Positions 1 to 6,871 of a stretch of DNA of 12,533 bases are shown one piece after another. The DNA lies in contig PAZO01000010.1 in assembly GCA_002715665.1 (NCBI GenBank), forward strand, positions 45,698 through 58,230. The letters are read 5' to 3'. A program made the position numbers and the translations under genes. The DNA is from Chloroflexota bacterium. Its GTDB lineage: Bacteria; Chloroflexota; Dehalococcoidia; SAR202; GCA-002694895. The stretch's first letter is position 1; the number at the start of each line of letters is the position of its first letter. A model generated the notes under the pieces. The model saw only the letters and a list, made by a program, of their open reading frames with translations. It ran no database searches and was not told the DNA's origin.

Positions 1-24
1 AATTTGCTTAATTTATAATGCATT

Positions 25-97
25 GGGCGGTTAGCTCAGTGGTTAGAGTGCTGCGTTGACATCGCAGAGGTCATTGGTTCGAATCCAGTACCGCCCA
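25..97 (+). tRNA. tRNA-Val (anticodon GAC)
   Basis: A complete cloverleaf can be folded by hand. The acceptor arms 25-31 and 90-96 pair over all 7 bp. The D stem is 34-37/46-49 with a terminal G-T pair. The anticodon stem is 51-55/63-67 around loop TTGACAT, giving anticodon GAC at 58-60. The T arm is 73-77/85-89 around TTCGAAT, and the discriminator is A97. GAC reads GUC/GUU valine codons. The 3' CCA is not encoded (TAT follows A97), so a CCA-adding enzyme is needed. It lies 5 nt before tRNA-Asp, presumably on the same precursor. Confidence 0.96.
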
Positions 98-102
98 TAT
101 TA

Positions 103-178
103 GGCCCCGTGGTGTAGTGGTCAACACGCCGCCCTGTCAAGGCGGAGATCGCCAGTTCGAACCTGGTCGGGGTCGCCA
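103..178 (+). tRNA. tRNA-Asp (anticodon GTC), CCA encoded
   Basis: The acceptor stem 103-109 pairs with 168-174, with one G-T pair. The anticodon stem 129-133/141-145 encloses loop CTGTCAA, giving anticodon GTC at 136-138. The T arm is GCCAG/CTGGT around TTCGAAC, and the discriminator is G175, the expected aspartate identity base. CCA is encoded at 176-178, unlike the upstream tRNA-Val. No terminator-like hairpin follows before the Nudix start at 194, so transcription probably runs on into the protein genes. Confidence 0.96.
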
Positions 179-193
179 CAACCTTTTAATCTA

Positions 194-667
194 ATGAAAA
201 GACATTACACATCATCAGCAATAATAATTAAAAACGACTCAGTATTATTGCATTATCATAAAAAGATTAAACTATGGCTTCCCCCCGGTGGTCATGTTGA
301 GTTAAATGAAGACCCAGTTCAAGCTGTGCATAGAGAAGTTCTAGAAGAAACGGGTTTGAAAATTGAAGTTATCAATTCTTCAAAAATGAATCCAAGAAAT
401 TATAAAAATGTTTATTCTATAATTCCTCCGTTTACAATTTTTATAGAAGCTATTACAGATAATCCAAATGATATACATGAACATATTGATTTTATTTACT
501 TATGTAAAATAGTTAAAGGTAAGATAAAAAATAGTAATTGGATGTGGTTTACAAAAAATGATATTCTCAAACGACAAGATCAAAGTTATAATTTATCAAC
601 TAATAAACAATTAACTGATGAATTAATTGATTTGTGCATTCAAGCTTTTAAAGTGTTAGAGGAGTAA
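194..667 (+). CDS. Nudix hydrolase family protein
   Basis: This is a 157-residue single-domain Nudix protein. A complete Nudix box (G-x5-E-x7-R-E-U-x-E-E-x-G-U) spans residues 33-55: Gly33, Glu39, Arg47-Glu48, Glu51-Glu52 and Gly54. The box binds Mg2+ and positions water to cleave a nucleoside diphosphate linked to another moiety. The substrate cannot be read from the sequence; (d)NTP, NDP-sugar or dinucleotide clean-up are all possible. There is no signal peptide, so the protein is cytosolic. The ATG is 15 nt after tRNA-Asp with no Shine-Dalgarno, so it may be translated poorly or as the 5' end of a processed tRNA precursor. Its last codons carry the ribosome binding site of the next gene (AGAGGAG, 658-664), implying translational coupling. 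The family call is firm; the specific role is not. Confidence 0.9.
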   Translation: MKRHYTSSAIIIKNDSVLLHYHKKIKLWLPPGGHVELNEDPVQAVHREVLEETGLKIEVINSSKMNPRNYKNVYSIIPPFTIFIEAITDNPNDIHEHIDFIYLCKIVKGKIKNSNWMWFTKNDILKRQDQSYNLSTNKQLTDELIDLCIQAFKVLEE

Positions 668-670
668 TTA

Positions 671-1729
671 ATGAGAAAAATAGCAGTTATTCCAGGCGAT
701 GGTATTGGAAAAGAAGTCACTGATGGATCTGTTAGTGTTTTGAGTAAAGCCTCAGTTGTTTTGTATAAAGAAAATGTATTTAAATTTAAACATTTTGAAT
801 GGGGATCAGAATATTACATTAGAAATGGACAGATGATGCCAGATGATGCTTTGGATCAGCTTTCTGAGTTTGACTCTATATTACTTGGAGCAATTGGACA
901 TCCATCAGTTCCTGATCATATAACTCTTAATGGACTATTGCTCCCGATAAGGCGAAAATTTGATCAGTATGTATCTGTAAGGCCAAGTTATTTATGGAAA
1001 GGAACTAATAGTGTTTTAAAAAACAATAATGATTTAGATTTTGTTATTATCAGAGAGAATTCAGAAGGTGAGTATGCAAACTTAGGCGGATTTGTTCATC
1101 TTGATAATGATTATGCAACTTCAATTCAAACAGCTTTATTTACTAAGCAAGGTTGTTTAAGAATAATTAAATATGCTTTTGAGTATGCTAAACAAAGAGG
1201 TAATGGAGCAAAAGTAACGTCTATTACTAAATCAAATGCACAAGCCTATGGGATGGTTATGTGGGATAATTGTTTTAAAGAAGTATCTAAGGATTATCCT
1301 GATATTAAAACAGAATCATTATTAGTTGATGCTGCTTGTATGGATTTGGTTAGAAGACCAGAAACGTTTGACGTTATTGTTGCGAGTAATTTGTTTGGTG
1401 ATATTTTAAGTGATTTAGGTGCTGGAATTACCGGAGGTATGGGAGTAGCACCTAGTTCAAATATTAATCCTGACTTAGCTGTTCCTTCGATGTTTGAGCC
1501 TGTTCATGGAAGTGCGCCTGATATAACTGGTCAAGGAATTGCAAACCCTCTTGCATCTATTCTCTCAGCAGCTATGATGTCGGATTATTTAGATTATAAA
1601 GAAATAAACAATTTAATAAGAAAATCTGTACAACAATCAATCTTAGATAAAATTTTAACGAAAGATTTGGGAGGAACAAATTCTACAGAAGAAGTCATAA
1701 AAAGTGTAGAATATAATTTGGAAAATTAG
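671..1729 (+). CDS. Tartrate/D-malate dehydrogenase-type decarboxylating dehydrogenase (TtuC/DmlA subfamily of the isopropylmalate dehydrogenase family)
   Basis: This 352-residue protein is a full-length NAD-dependent beta-decarboxylating dehydrogenase. It opens with the family IPGDGIG loop (residues 7-13). It keeps the substrate arginines Arg94, Arg104 and Arg128, Tyr135, the catalytic Lys187, the metal ligands Asp220, Asp244 and Asp248, and the NAD loop HGSAPDITGQGIANP near 279-293. The subfamily is indicated by DHITLNGLLLPIRR (82-95) and IRENSEGEY (127-135). These match tartrate dehydrogenase/D-malate dehydrogenase rather than LeuB, which carries RELT-GG at the second site. It probably oxidises and decarboxylates D-malate, tartrate or a related 2-hydroxyacid; substrate range in this group is broad and cannot be fixed from sequence. 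SD AGAGGAG ends 6 nt before the ATG. The gap to the Nudix gene is 3 nt and to leuS 18 nt, so it sits in one operon with them. A true leuB lies two genes downstream. Confidence 0.85.
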   Translation: MRKIAVIPGDGIGKEVTDGSVSVLSKASVVLYKENVFKFKHFEWGSEYYIRNGQMMPDDALDQLSEFDSILLGAIGHPSVPDHITLNGLLLPIRRKFDQYVSVRPSYLWKGTNSVLKNNNDLDFVIIRENSEGEYANLGGFVHLDNDYATSIQTALFTKQGCLRIIKYAFEYAKQRGNGAKVTSITKSNAQAYGMVMWDNCFKEVSKDYPDIKTESLLVDAACMDLVRRPETFDVIVASNLFGDILSDLGAGITGGMGVAPSSNINPDLAVPSMFEPVHGSAPDITGQGIANPLASILSAAMMSDYLDYKEINNLIRKSVQQSILDKILTKDLGGTNSTEEVIKSVEYNLEN

Positions 1730-1747
1730 TTTATTGGGAAAATTTAA

Positions 1748-4198
1748 TTGAAAGAAATTTATAATCACTCAAAAATTGAATCAAAATGGCAAATTAAATG
1801 GGAAAATGATGGCATTTATAATGCTAATGACGAAATTAAGGGTAAGAAAAATTATTATGCATTGACAATGTTTCCTTATCCTTCAGGTGATTTACACATG
1901 GGACATTGGTATGCTTTTGCTCCTGCAGATGCTCACGCCAGGTTTAAAAGGATGGAAGGTTACAATGTGATGCATCCACAAGGATTTGATTCTTTTGGAC
2001 TTCCAGCAGAAAATGCGGCTATAGAGCGAGCCGAGGATCCTAAAAAATGGACTTATGATAATATCAATAATTTTCGTAGACAATTTAGAGAAATGGGAAC
2101 TTCTTATGATTGGAATCGAGAGTTGATTACTTCTGATTCTAATTATTACAAATGGAATCAATATTTTTTTCTACAATTTTATAAAAACGGACTCGCATAT
2201 AGAGAGCATGGACAAGCTAATTGGTGCCCTAGATGCCAAACCACCCTTGCAAATGAACAGGTGAAAGATGGATCATGCGAGAGATGCGATTCAAATGTTT
2301 CGAAAAAAGCACTTCCACAATGGTTTTTTGCTATAACTAAATATGCAGAAGAATTGCTTGAAATGGATAACATCGAATGGCCAGACAAAATTAAAACTAT
2401 GCAAAAAAATTGGATAGGTAAATCTGAAGGTACTACTATATCATTTAGTATTGATGATTATCTCAAAAATGAATTTATAGAAACTTTCACAACAAGAATT
2501 GACACAATTTATGGTGTTACATTTTTAGTATTGTCACCTGAACACTCTTTAGTTGATAAAATTGTACAACCCGAATATGCAGATCAGGTAAAAGAATATG
2601 TTTATAATGCTAGCAGGCAAACAGAAATAGAAAGAACTTCAATAGAGAAGAAAAAAACTGGTGTTCCCACAGGAGCTTATTGTAAGAATCCTATGAATGG
2701 AGAAAAGATTCCGATATTCGTTGGCGATTATGTGTTGTCTACTTACGGCACAGGAGCAGTAATGGGAGTTCCCGCACATGATGCAAGAGATTTTGATTTC
2801 GCTAAAAAATATAATTTACCAATAAAAGTTGTAATTGCTCCTGAAGATTGGAATGGAGATGAATTAAATCAAGCTATTGTTACAGATGGTTATCAGATTA
2901 ATTCTGAAGAATTTAATGATTTAAATAATAATGATGCCAAGGAATTAATCAACGAAAAAATTGAAAAAAATAATTTTGGATATAAATCGGTAACTTATCA
3001 TTTAAGAGATTGGTTAGTCTCGAGACAAAGATATTGGGGAACACCTATTCCAATTATTTACTGCAATGATTGCGGAACTGTACCAGTTCCGGAATCAGAT
3101 TTGCCGGTTTTATTACCTGAAAATGTAAAATTTGATTCAGATGGCAAATCTCCATTAACTAAGTTAGAATCGTTTATAAATACTAATTGCCCTAATTGCG
3201 GTAATGAAGCTAGCAGGGAAACAGATACACTTGATACTTTTGTTTGTTCATCTTGGTATCATTTACGTTTTGCAAGTCCATCTGTCAATCTTCAAGATAA
3301 GCCATTTGATAATAACAAAATATCATCATGGTTGCCTGTAACACATTACATGGGAGGAGCTGAACATGCAGTTATGCATCTGCTGTATGCTAGATTTTTT
3401 AACAAAGCATTAAGAGATCTTGGTTATTTAGAATTTAATGAGCCATATTCAAAACTTACTAATCAAGGGATGTTGATTAAAGAGCACAAAAAAATTTCAA
3501 AACGATCTAACCCCTTAACTCCTGACCCTATAGTAAAAAAATTTGGAGCTGATACATTAAGATGTTATCTGATGTTTTTAGGGCCGTGGGATCAAGGGGG
3601 CGATTGGTCTGATTCAGGAATCAACGGAATAAGGCGTTGGTTTGTAAAAATATTTGATTTGGTAAACAAAGACTATAATGTATTACAAGATAATAACTCA
3701 ACTAACGAAAATAAAGAACTTGTAAGGTTGTCAAATATAATTACAAAGAAAGTTATCTCCGACATGGAATTGTCCAAATTTAATACAGCTATCGCATCTC
3801 TTATGGAATATGTATCAGAACTTTCCAAAGCATACCAATCAATGCAGGTATCTCAAAAACTTTGGAAAGACTCTATTGATAGGCTTCTTTTACATTTAGC
3901 TCCATTGGCTCCACATATTGCAGAAGAATTATGGCATATTGTAGGTAATGATTATTCAATTCATCAACAAGAAATTCCAACTTATGATGAATCCTTGTTA
4001 ACTTCTGATAATGTTAAATTGATTTTGCAAGTAAATGGAAAAATAAGAGACACGTTGGATATTCAAATAGATTTGTCTGAAGCAGAAATAGAAGAATTGG
4101 CATTAAAATCACAAAATCTAAATAAACATATAAAAGATAAAGAAATCATAAAAAAAATACATGTTAAAAATAAATTACTTAATTTGGTTGTAAAATAA
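1748..4198 (+). CDS. leuS: Leucyl-tRNA synthetase
   Basis: This 816-residue class I synthetase charges tRNA-Leu in the cytosol. The HIGH motif is HMGH (50-53) within FPYPSGDLHMGH. Zinc-type cysteines lie at 160/163/177/180 and 439/442/481/484. The CP1 editing domain follows, with TTRIDTIYGVT (248-258) and GTGAVMGVPAHDARD (334-348), including the aspartate that discriminates against Ile/Val products. GGAEHAVMHLLYARF (536-550) is typical of LeuS. The anticodon-binding helices include LHLAPLAPHIAEELW (715-729), and the C-terminal domain carries QVNGKIRD (761-768). The KMSKS loop is unusual: KISKR (582-586), followed by SN instead of GN. The start is a TTG, chosen because translation from it gives the standard LeuS N-terminus (MKEIYNHSKIESKW). 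Only a weak GGGAA precedes it. No ATG nearer than 20 codons would keep that conserved end. Confidence 0.97.
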   Translation: MKEIYNHSKIESKWQIKWENDGIYNANDEIKGKKNYYALTMFPYPSGDLHMGHWYAFAPADAHARFKRMEGYNVMHPQGFDSFGLPAENAAIERAEDPKKWTYDNINNFRRQFREMGTSYDWNRELITSDSNYYKWNQYFFLQFYKNGLAYREHGQANWCPRCQTTLANEQVKDGSCERCDSNVSKKALPQWFFAITKYAEELLEMDNIEWPDKIKTMQKNWIGKSEGTTISFSIDDYLKNEFIETFTTRIDTIYGVTFLVLSPEHSLVDKIVQPEYADQVKEYVYNASRQTEIERTSIEKKKTGVPTGAYCKNPMNGEKIPIFVGDYVLSTYGTGAVMGVPAHDARDFDFAKKYNLPIKVVIAPEDWNGDELNQAIVTDGYQINSEEFNDLNNNDAKELINEKIEKNNFGYKSVTYHLRDWLVSRQRYWGTPIPIIYCNDCGTVPVPESDLPVLLPENVKFDSDGKSPLTKLESFINTNCPNCGNEASRETDTLDTFVCSSWYHLRFASPSVNLQDKPFDNNKISSWLPVTHYMGGAEHAVMHLLYARFFNKALRDLGYLEFNEPYSKLTNQGMLIKEHKKISKRSNPLTPDPIVKKFGADTLRCYLMFLGPWDQGGDWSDSGINGIRRWFVKIFDLVNKDYNVLQDNNSTNENKELVRLSNIITKKVISDMELSKFNTAIASLMEYVSELSKAYQSMQVSQKLWKDSIDRLLLHLAPLAPHIAEELWHIVGNDYSIHQQEIPTYDESLLTSDNVKLILQVNGKIRDTLDIQIDLSEAEIEELALKSQNLNKHIKDKEIIKKIHVKNKLLNLVVK

Positions 4199-4210
4199 TA
4201 AGGAGTTGTT

Positions 4211-5308
4211 TTGAGTTATATAGCAGTTTTACCAGGTGACGGAATAGGCGCTGAGGTAATTAATGAGTCTTTAAAAGTTTTAAATGCTGTTGAGCAAATA
4301 TCAGGAAAAAAATATGAAATAAGAAAGGGAGATGTTGGAGGTGGAGCTTATGATAAATATGGAGACCCACTTCCTTCTCAAACTATGGAATTAATTGAAA
4401 ATTGTAATTCTGTATTATTTGGCGCTGTTGGTGGCCCTAAATGGGATAATTTAGATCCTGAACTTAGACCAGAGATGGGCATATTAAAAATTAGAAAGAA
4501 ATTAGATTTATATGCTAATTTAAGACCAGTTAAGATTTTTGATGCTCTAAAAGAAAGTTCTCCATTGAAGTATCACCTTTTAGAAGATGTAGAAATATTA
4601 ATTATCAGAGAACTAACTAGCGGATTATATTTTGGGGAGCCTAAAACAACTTATAATGATTCTTCTGAAAGATCGGCTGTTGATACTATGTTTTATAAAG
4701 AAAGCGAAATAACTAGAATATTAGAATTAGCGTTTAAGATTACTCAATCAAATAAATTGAAACTAACATCAGTTGATAAGGCAAATGTATTAGAAACTTC
4801 TAGGTTATGGAGAAAAATTGCAGATGAATTATCAGTTAATTATCCTGATGTTCAATACAATCATATGTTAGTTGATAACGCTGCGATGCAATTGATAACT
4901 AACCCCAAACAATTTAATGTTATTGTTTCAGAGAACACATTTGGCGATATTCTTACAGACGAAGCATCAGTTTTATCTTCTTCATTAGGAATGCTTCCTT
5001 CTGCATCAATATCTTTTATTCCCGGAGAATCTAATTTGAATAAAAAAAGCTTATATGAACCTATTCATGGCAGTGCTCCTGATATAGCAGGATTAGGGAT
5101 AGCTAACCCGATTGGAATGATATTGAGCACAGCAATGATGTTTGAATACTCATATAATGAAAAAGAAATTTCTAAAATAATTACTGATTCAGTTGAACAA
5201 GTAATTAACGATGGGTTAAGAACAAAAGATATTACTGATTCTGGTAAGTTCTGCTCAACTTCTGATATGGGGGATGCAATTTACAATCAGATTTTATTTC
5301 GAGGATGA
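4211..5308 (+). CDS. leuB: 3-isopropylmalate dehydrogenase
   Basis: LeuB oxidises and decarboxylates (2R,3S)-3-isopropylmalate to 2-oxoisocaproate with NAD+, the third step of leucine synthesis. At 365 residues it has normal family length. Visible features are LPGDGIG (7-13), substrate arginines Arg95, Arg105 and Arg133, the LeuB-type second site RELTSGLYFGEP (133-144; one Gly of the usual pair is Ser), Lys190, metal ligands Asp222/Asp246/Asp250, SLGMLPSAS (258-266) and the NAD loop HGSAPDIAGLGIANP (286-300). The start is TTG, supported by AAGGAG at 4200-4205 with 5-nt spacing and by the canonical MSYIAVLPGDG start. It is the last gene of the tRNA-Nudix-dehydrogenase-leuS-leuB run, 12 nt after leuS. 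Its final 15 bp overlap the convergent EVE gene. No leuA, leuC or leuD is in the window. Confidence 0.96.
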   Translation: MSYIAVLPGDGIGAEVINESLKVLNAVEQISGKKYEIRKGDVGGGAYDKYGDPLPSQTMELIENCNSVLFGAVGGPKWDNLDPELRPEMGILKIRKKLDLYANLRPVKIFDALKESSPLKYHLLEDVEILIIRELTSGLYFGEPKTTYNDSSERSAVDTMFYKESEITRILELAFKITQSNKLKLTSVDKANVLETSRLWRKIADELSVNYPDVQYNHMLVDNAAMQLITNPKQFNVIVSENTFGDILTDEASVLSSSLGMLPSASISFIPGESNLNKKSLYEPIHGSAPDIAGLGIANPIGMILSTAMMFEYSYNEKEISKIITDSVEQVINDGLRTKDITDSGKFCSTSDMGDAIYNQILFRG

Positions 5309-5752
5309 CATATTTATTATTACTTCCCATTGCTGTTTGGTAACAGGTTGAATTGATAGTCTAGACCTGTTTACTAAAACCATGTCTTTTAAATTTGTGT
5401 TGTTTTTTATCTCTTCTAAGGTAACAATTTTATTAAGTTTTTTTATTGGTTGCACATCAACCATAAACCATCGTGGGTTTTCTTTTGTACTTTTTGGATC
5501 ATAATATTTATGACTTTTATCAAAAGCGTAATAATCTGGATAAGCTTCAGATGATACTTTAGCAATCCCCACAACATGAGGTGTTTTTATATTTGAATGA
5601 TAAAATAAAATATTATCATTTACTTGTACTTTATCTCTAATAAAATTCCTAGCTTGATAATTGCGTATTCCTTCCCATGGAGTTTCTTTGTCATTAATTA
5701 AGTCTTCAAAAGAATAGTCAGATGGTTCTGATTTAAATAGCCAATAATTCAT
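5294..5752 (-). CDS. EVE domain-containing protein (PUA-like fold)
   Basis: This 152-residue protein is a complete stand-alone EVE domain. The N-terminal MNYWLFKSEPSDYSFEDL is the family hallmark, followed by WEGIRNYQARNFIRD (26-40), DNILFYHSN (46-54), the VVGIAKV strand (60-66), PRWFMVDV (93-100) and a C-terminal LVNRSRLSIQPVT (126-138). EVE domains belong to the PUA superfamily and bind modified bases in nucleic acids; some recognise 5-methyl- or hydroxymethyl-cytosine. No enzyme function is implied, and the ligand here is unknown. I chose the ATG at 5752 because it gives the standard start. An in-frame TTG at 5764 would add four residues. A TATAAT box lies about 22 nt upstream of the ATG. 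Its stop codon lies inside leuB's last codons. Confidence 0.92.
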   Translation of the reverse strand: MNYWLFKSEPSDYSFEDLINDKETPWEGIRNYQARNFIRDKVQVNDNILFYHSNIKTPHVVGIAKVSSEAYPDYYAFDKSHKYYDPKSTKENPRWFMVDVQPIKKLNKIVTLEEIKNNTNLKDMVLVNRSRLSIQPVTKQQWEVIINMSSSK

Positions 5753-5774
5753 ATAATTACCCAAATTTTTACAT

Positions 5775-5780
5775 ATTATA
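5775..5780 (-). promoter_or_regulatory. Putative -10 box of the EVE gene
   Basis: The minus strand reads TATAAT here, a perfect -10 hexamer. A start about 7 nt downstream would leave a leader of some 16 nt before the ATG at 5752. No convincing -35 is seen 17 nt upstream (TTTTAT). In such AT-rich DNA a single hexamer is weak evidence, but its placement fits. Confidence 0.4.
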
Positions 5781-5810
5781 TTGTATTTTCATTAAATATA
5801 AAATTATCTA

Positions 5811-5840
5811 TTGTTCTAATAATTAATTGTATGTTATAAT
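5811..5840 (+). promoter_or_regulatory. Putative sigma70 promoter with extended -10 for the small zinc-ribbon ORF
   Basis: TTGTTC (5811-5816) and TATAAT (5835-5840) are separated by 18 bp, and TGT immediately before the -10 makes it an extended -10. The expected start near 5847 leaves a leader of about 30 nt carrying CAAGG before the ATG at 5877. It faces away from the EVE promoter, so 5753-5876 is a divergent control region. Confidence 0.5.
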
Positions 5841-5876
5841 TTTCACATGTTAAATATTTCACAAGGTTGTATGTAA

Positions 5877-6056
5877 ATGGATACAAATACAGATGTTAAT
5901 GCTAATAATTGTGTATGTTATTGGATTATAGAAGAACCATGTGGTTCTAAGAGTATTGGAAGATGTAAAAAATGTGGTAAAACCAAAGAATTTTTTAATT
6001 ACACTGATACTTCTGTATGGTCATCAGAATATAATTATGACAATTTATCTGAATAG
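5877..6056 (+). CDS. Small Cys-rich zinc-ribbon-like protein (59 aa)
   Basis: This 59-codon ORF opens with ATG and ends with TAG. It encodes five cysteines (12, 14, 22, 30, 33). The core is CVCYWIIEEP (12-21), then GRCKKCGKTKEFFNY (28-42). The C30-x2-C33-G knuckle plus the upstream C12/C14 gives a plausible four-cysteine zinc site. The CxxCGxxxEF knuckle is what makes it look like a rubredoxin/ribbon-type fold. It resembles short CxHxW-type ribbon proteins I associate with Chloroflexota, in which a histidine would stand where C14 is; that comparison is from memory. There are no membrane or signal segments. An extended -10 promoter and a weak AAGG (10 nt from the ATG) precede it. It lies between two minus-strand genes and its 3' end overlaps cofE by 12 bp. 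Function is unknown; nucleic-acid or protein binding is possible. Confidence 0.75.
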   Translation: MDTNTDVNANNCVCYWIIEEPCGSKSIGRCKKCGKTKEFFNYTDTSVWSSEYNYDNLSE

Positions 6057-6806
6057 ATCTTTTTCCTTATCTCGTAAAATTTCAGAAGATCCTTTGGATG
6101 AAAATTTATAACTTAATCCCCTTACTATCACAATCGGTACATTAAGTGTTTTTTTCATTAATATTTCCGCACCTCCTGCTAATTCATCAACAATGCATAT
6201 ATTCGTAGAATTAAGTTTTTCTCCATACATGTCTTCGTTGTTTATATAATTCTCAAATGGATCTATTCCAAAACTGCCAATTGAAATATTTGTTTGACCA
6301 ATTCTCCATGGCCTGCCAAAAGTGTCACTTATAATCACTCCAATATTTTTTACATCAAGTTTGTTTAACAAATTTTTATGTATTAATTTTGCTGATTTGT
6401 CAGGATTCTCTGGTAGTAAAGTGGCATTTGTTTTACCTTTTACATTAGAAAAATCTATTCCAGCATTTGCACTGATATGCCCAATTTTATTTTCGGTTAT
6501 TATTATTCCTCTTTTAAGATCCAACTTAACTATAGATTGACTTTCATTTAATATTAACTGAACTAATTTAGGATCTTTATTTAGAGAAAGTGCTAATTCA
6601 TTCGCTTCTATAGTTGAAGTTATTGAATTAATATCAACTGTTCTATTTTCTGCTTTAGAGACAATCTTTTGCGTAATCACAAGAATATCATTTTCAAGTA
6701 TAGTTTCATTTTGTTTGAGTAGACAGTCTAAAACTAACTGTACAATATCGTCATTAGCTTTTATTTCAGGCATTCCCAATACTGGGATATATATTACATT
6801 ATTCAT
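6045..6806 (-). CDS. cofE: Coenzyme F420-0:L-glutamate ligase
   Basis: CofE adds gamma-linked glutamate(s) to F420-0 using GTP, the final tailoring step of the deazaflavin cofactor F420. At 253 residues it has the length of the stand-alone enzyme, without the C-terminal FMN reductase extension found in some actinobacterial FbiB fusions. Motifs in order are DILVITQKIVSKAENR (40-55), the conserved SANAGIDFSNV (112-122), LLPENPDKSA (130-139), ISDTFGRPWRIGQTNISIG (159-177) with acidic and Gln residues of the GTP/metal site, DELAGGAEILMKK (207-219) and VPIVIVRG (223-230). The start ATG has no Shine-Dalgarno. It is divergent from glmU across 65 bp, and its 3' end overlaps the small zinc-ribbon ORF. 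Its presence implies F420-dependent redox enzymes elsewhere in the genome; no other F420 gene is in this window. Confidence 0.95.
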   Translation of the reverse strand: MNNVIYIPVLGMPEIKANDDIVQLVLDCLLKQNETILENDILVITQKIVSKAENRTVDINSITSTIEANELALSLNKDPKLVQLILNESQSIVKLDLKRGIIITENKIGHISANAGIDFSNVKGKTNATLLPENPDKSAKLIHKNLLNKLDVKNIGVIISDTFGRPWRIGQTNISIGSFGIDPFENYINNEDMYGEKLNSTNICIVDELAGGAEILMKKTLNVPIVIVRGLSYKFSSKGSSEILRDKEKDLFR

Positions 6807-6816
6807 ATTTTTATTT

Positions 6817-6828
6817 AACTTATAAGTT
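6817..6828. repeat. 12-bp perfect palindrome between cofE and glmU
   Basis: AACTTATAAGTT is self-complementary and lies 11-22 nt upstream of the cofE start codon, in the 65-bp divergent spacer. Its TATAAG half could serve as a cofE -10, or the site could be an operator. Chance is a fair alternative in this AT-rich spacer. Confidence 0.3.
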
Positions 6829-6854
6829 TATACTTAATAATTATTTAATATTTG

Positions 6855-6863
6855 TGTTATAAA
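6855..6863 (+). promoter_or_regulatory. Extended -10 promoter element of glmU
   Basis: TGT followed by TATAAA forms an extended -10 whose last base is 8 nt before the glmU ATG (6872). The expected transcription start (about 6870) falls at or next to the ATG, so the mRNA would be leaderless or nearly so. This agrees with the absence of any Shine-Dalgarno. There is no good -35 (TAATAA at 17-bp spacing). Confidence 0.45.
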
Positions 6864-6871
6864 TAATAGTA

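Noticed and set aside
14..19. TATAAT just upstream of tRNA-Val as its promoter
   Set aside because: It ends 5 nt before the tRNA, so transcription would start inside the mature tRNA. The true promoter is probably left of the window.
1892..2388. Minus-strand ORFs inside leuS
   Set aside because: leuS is intact and conserved through here; these are antisense shadows.
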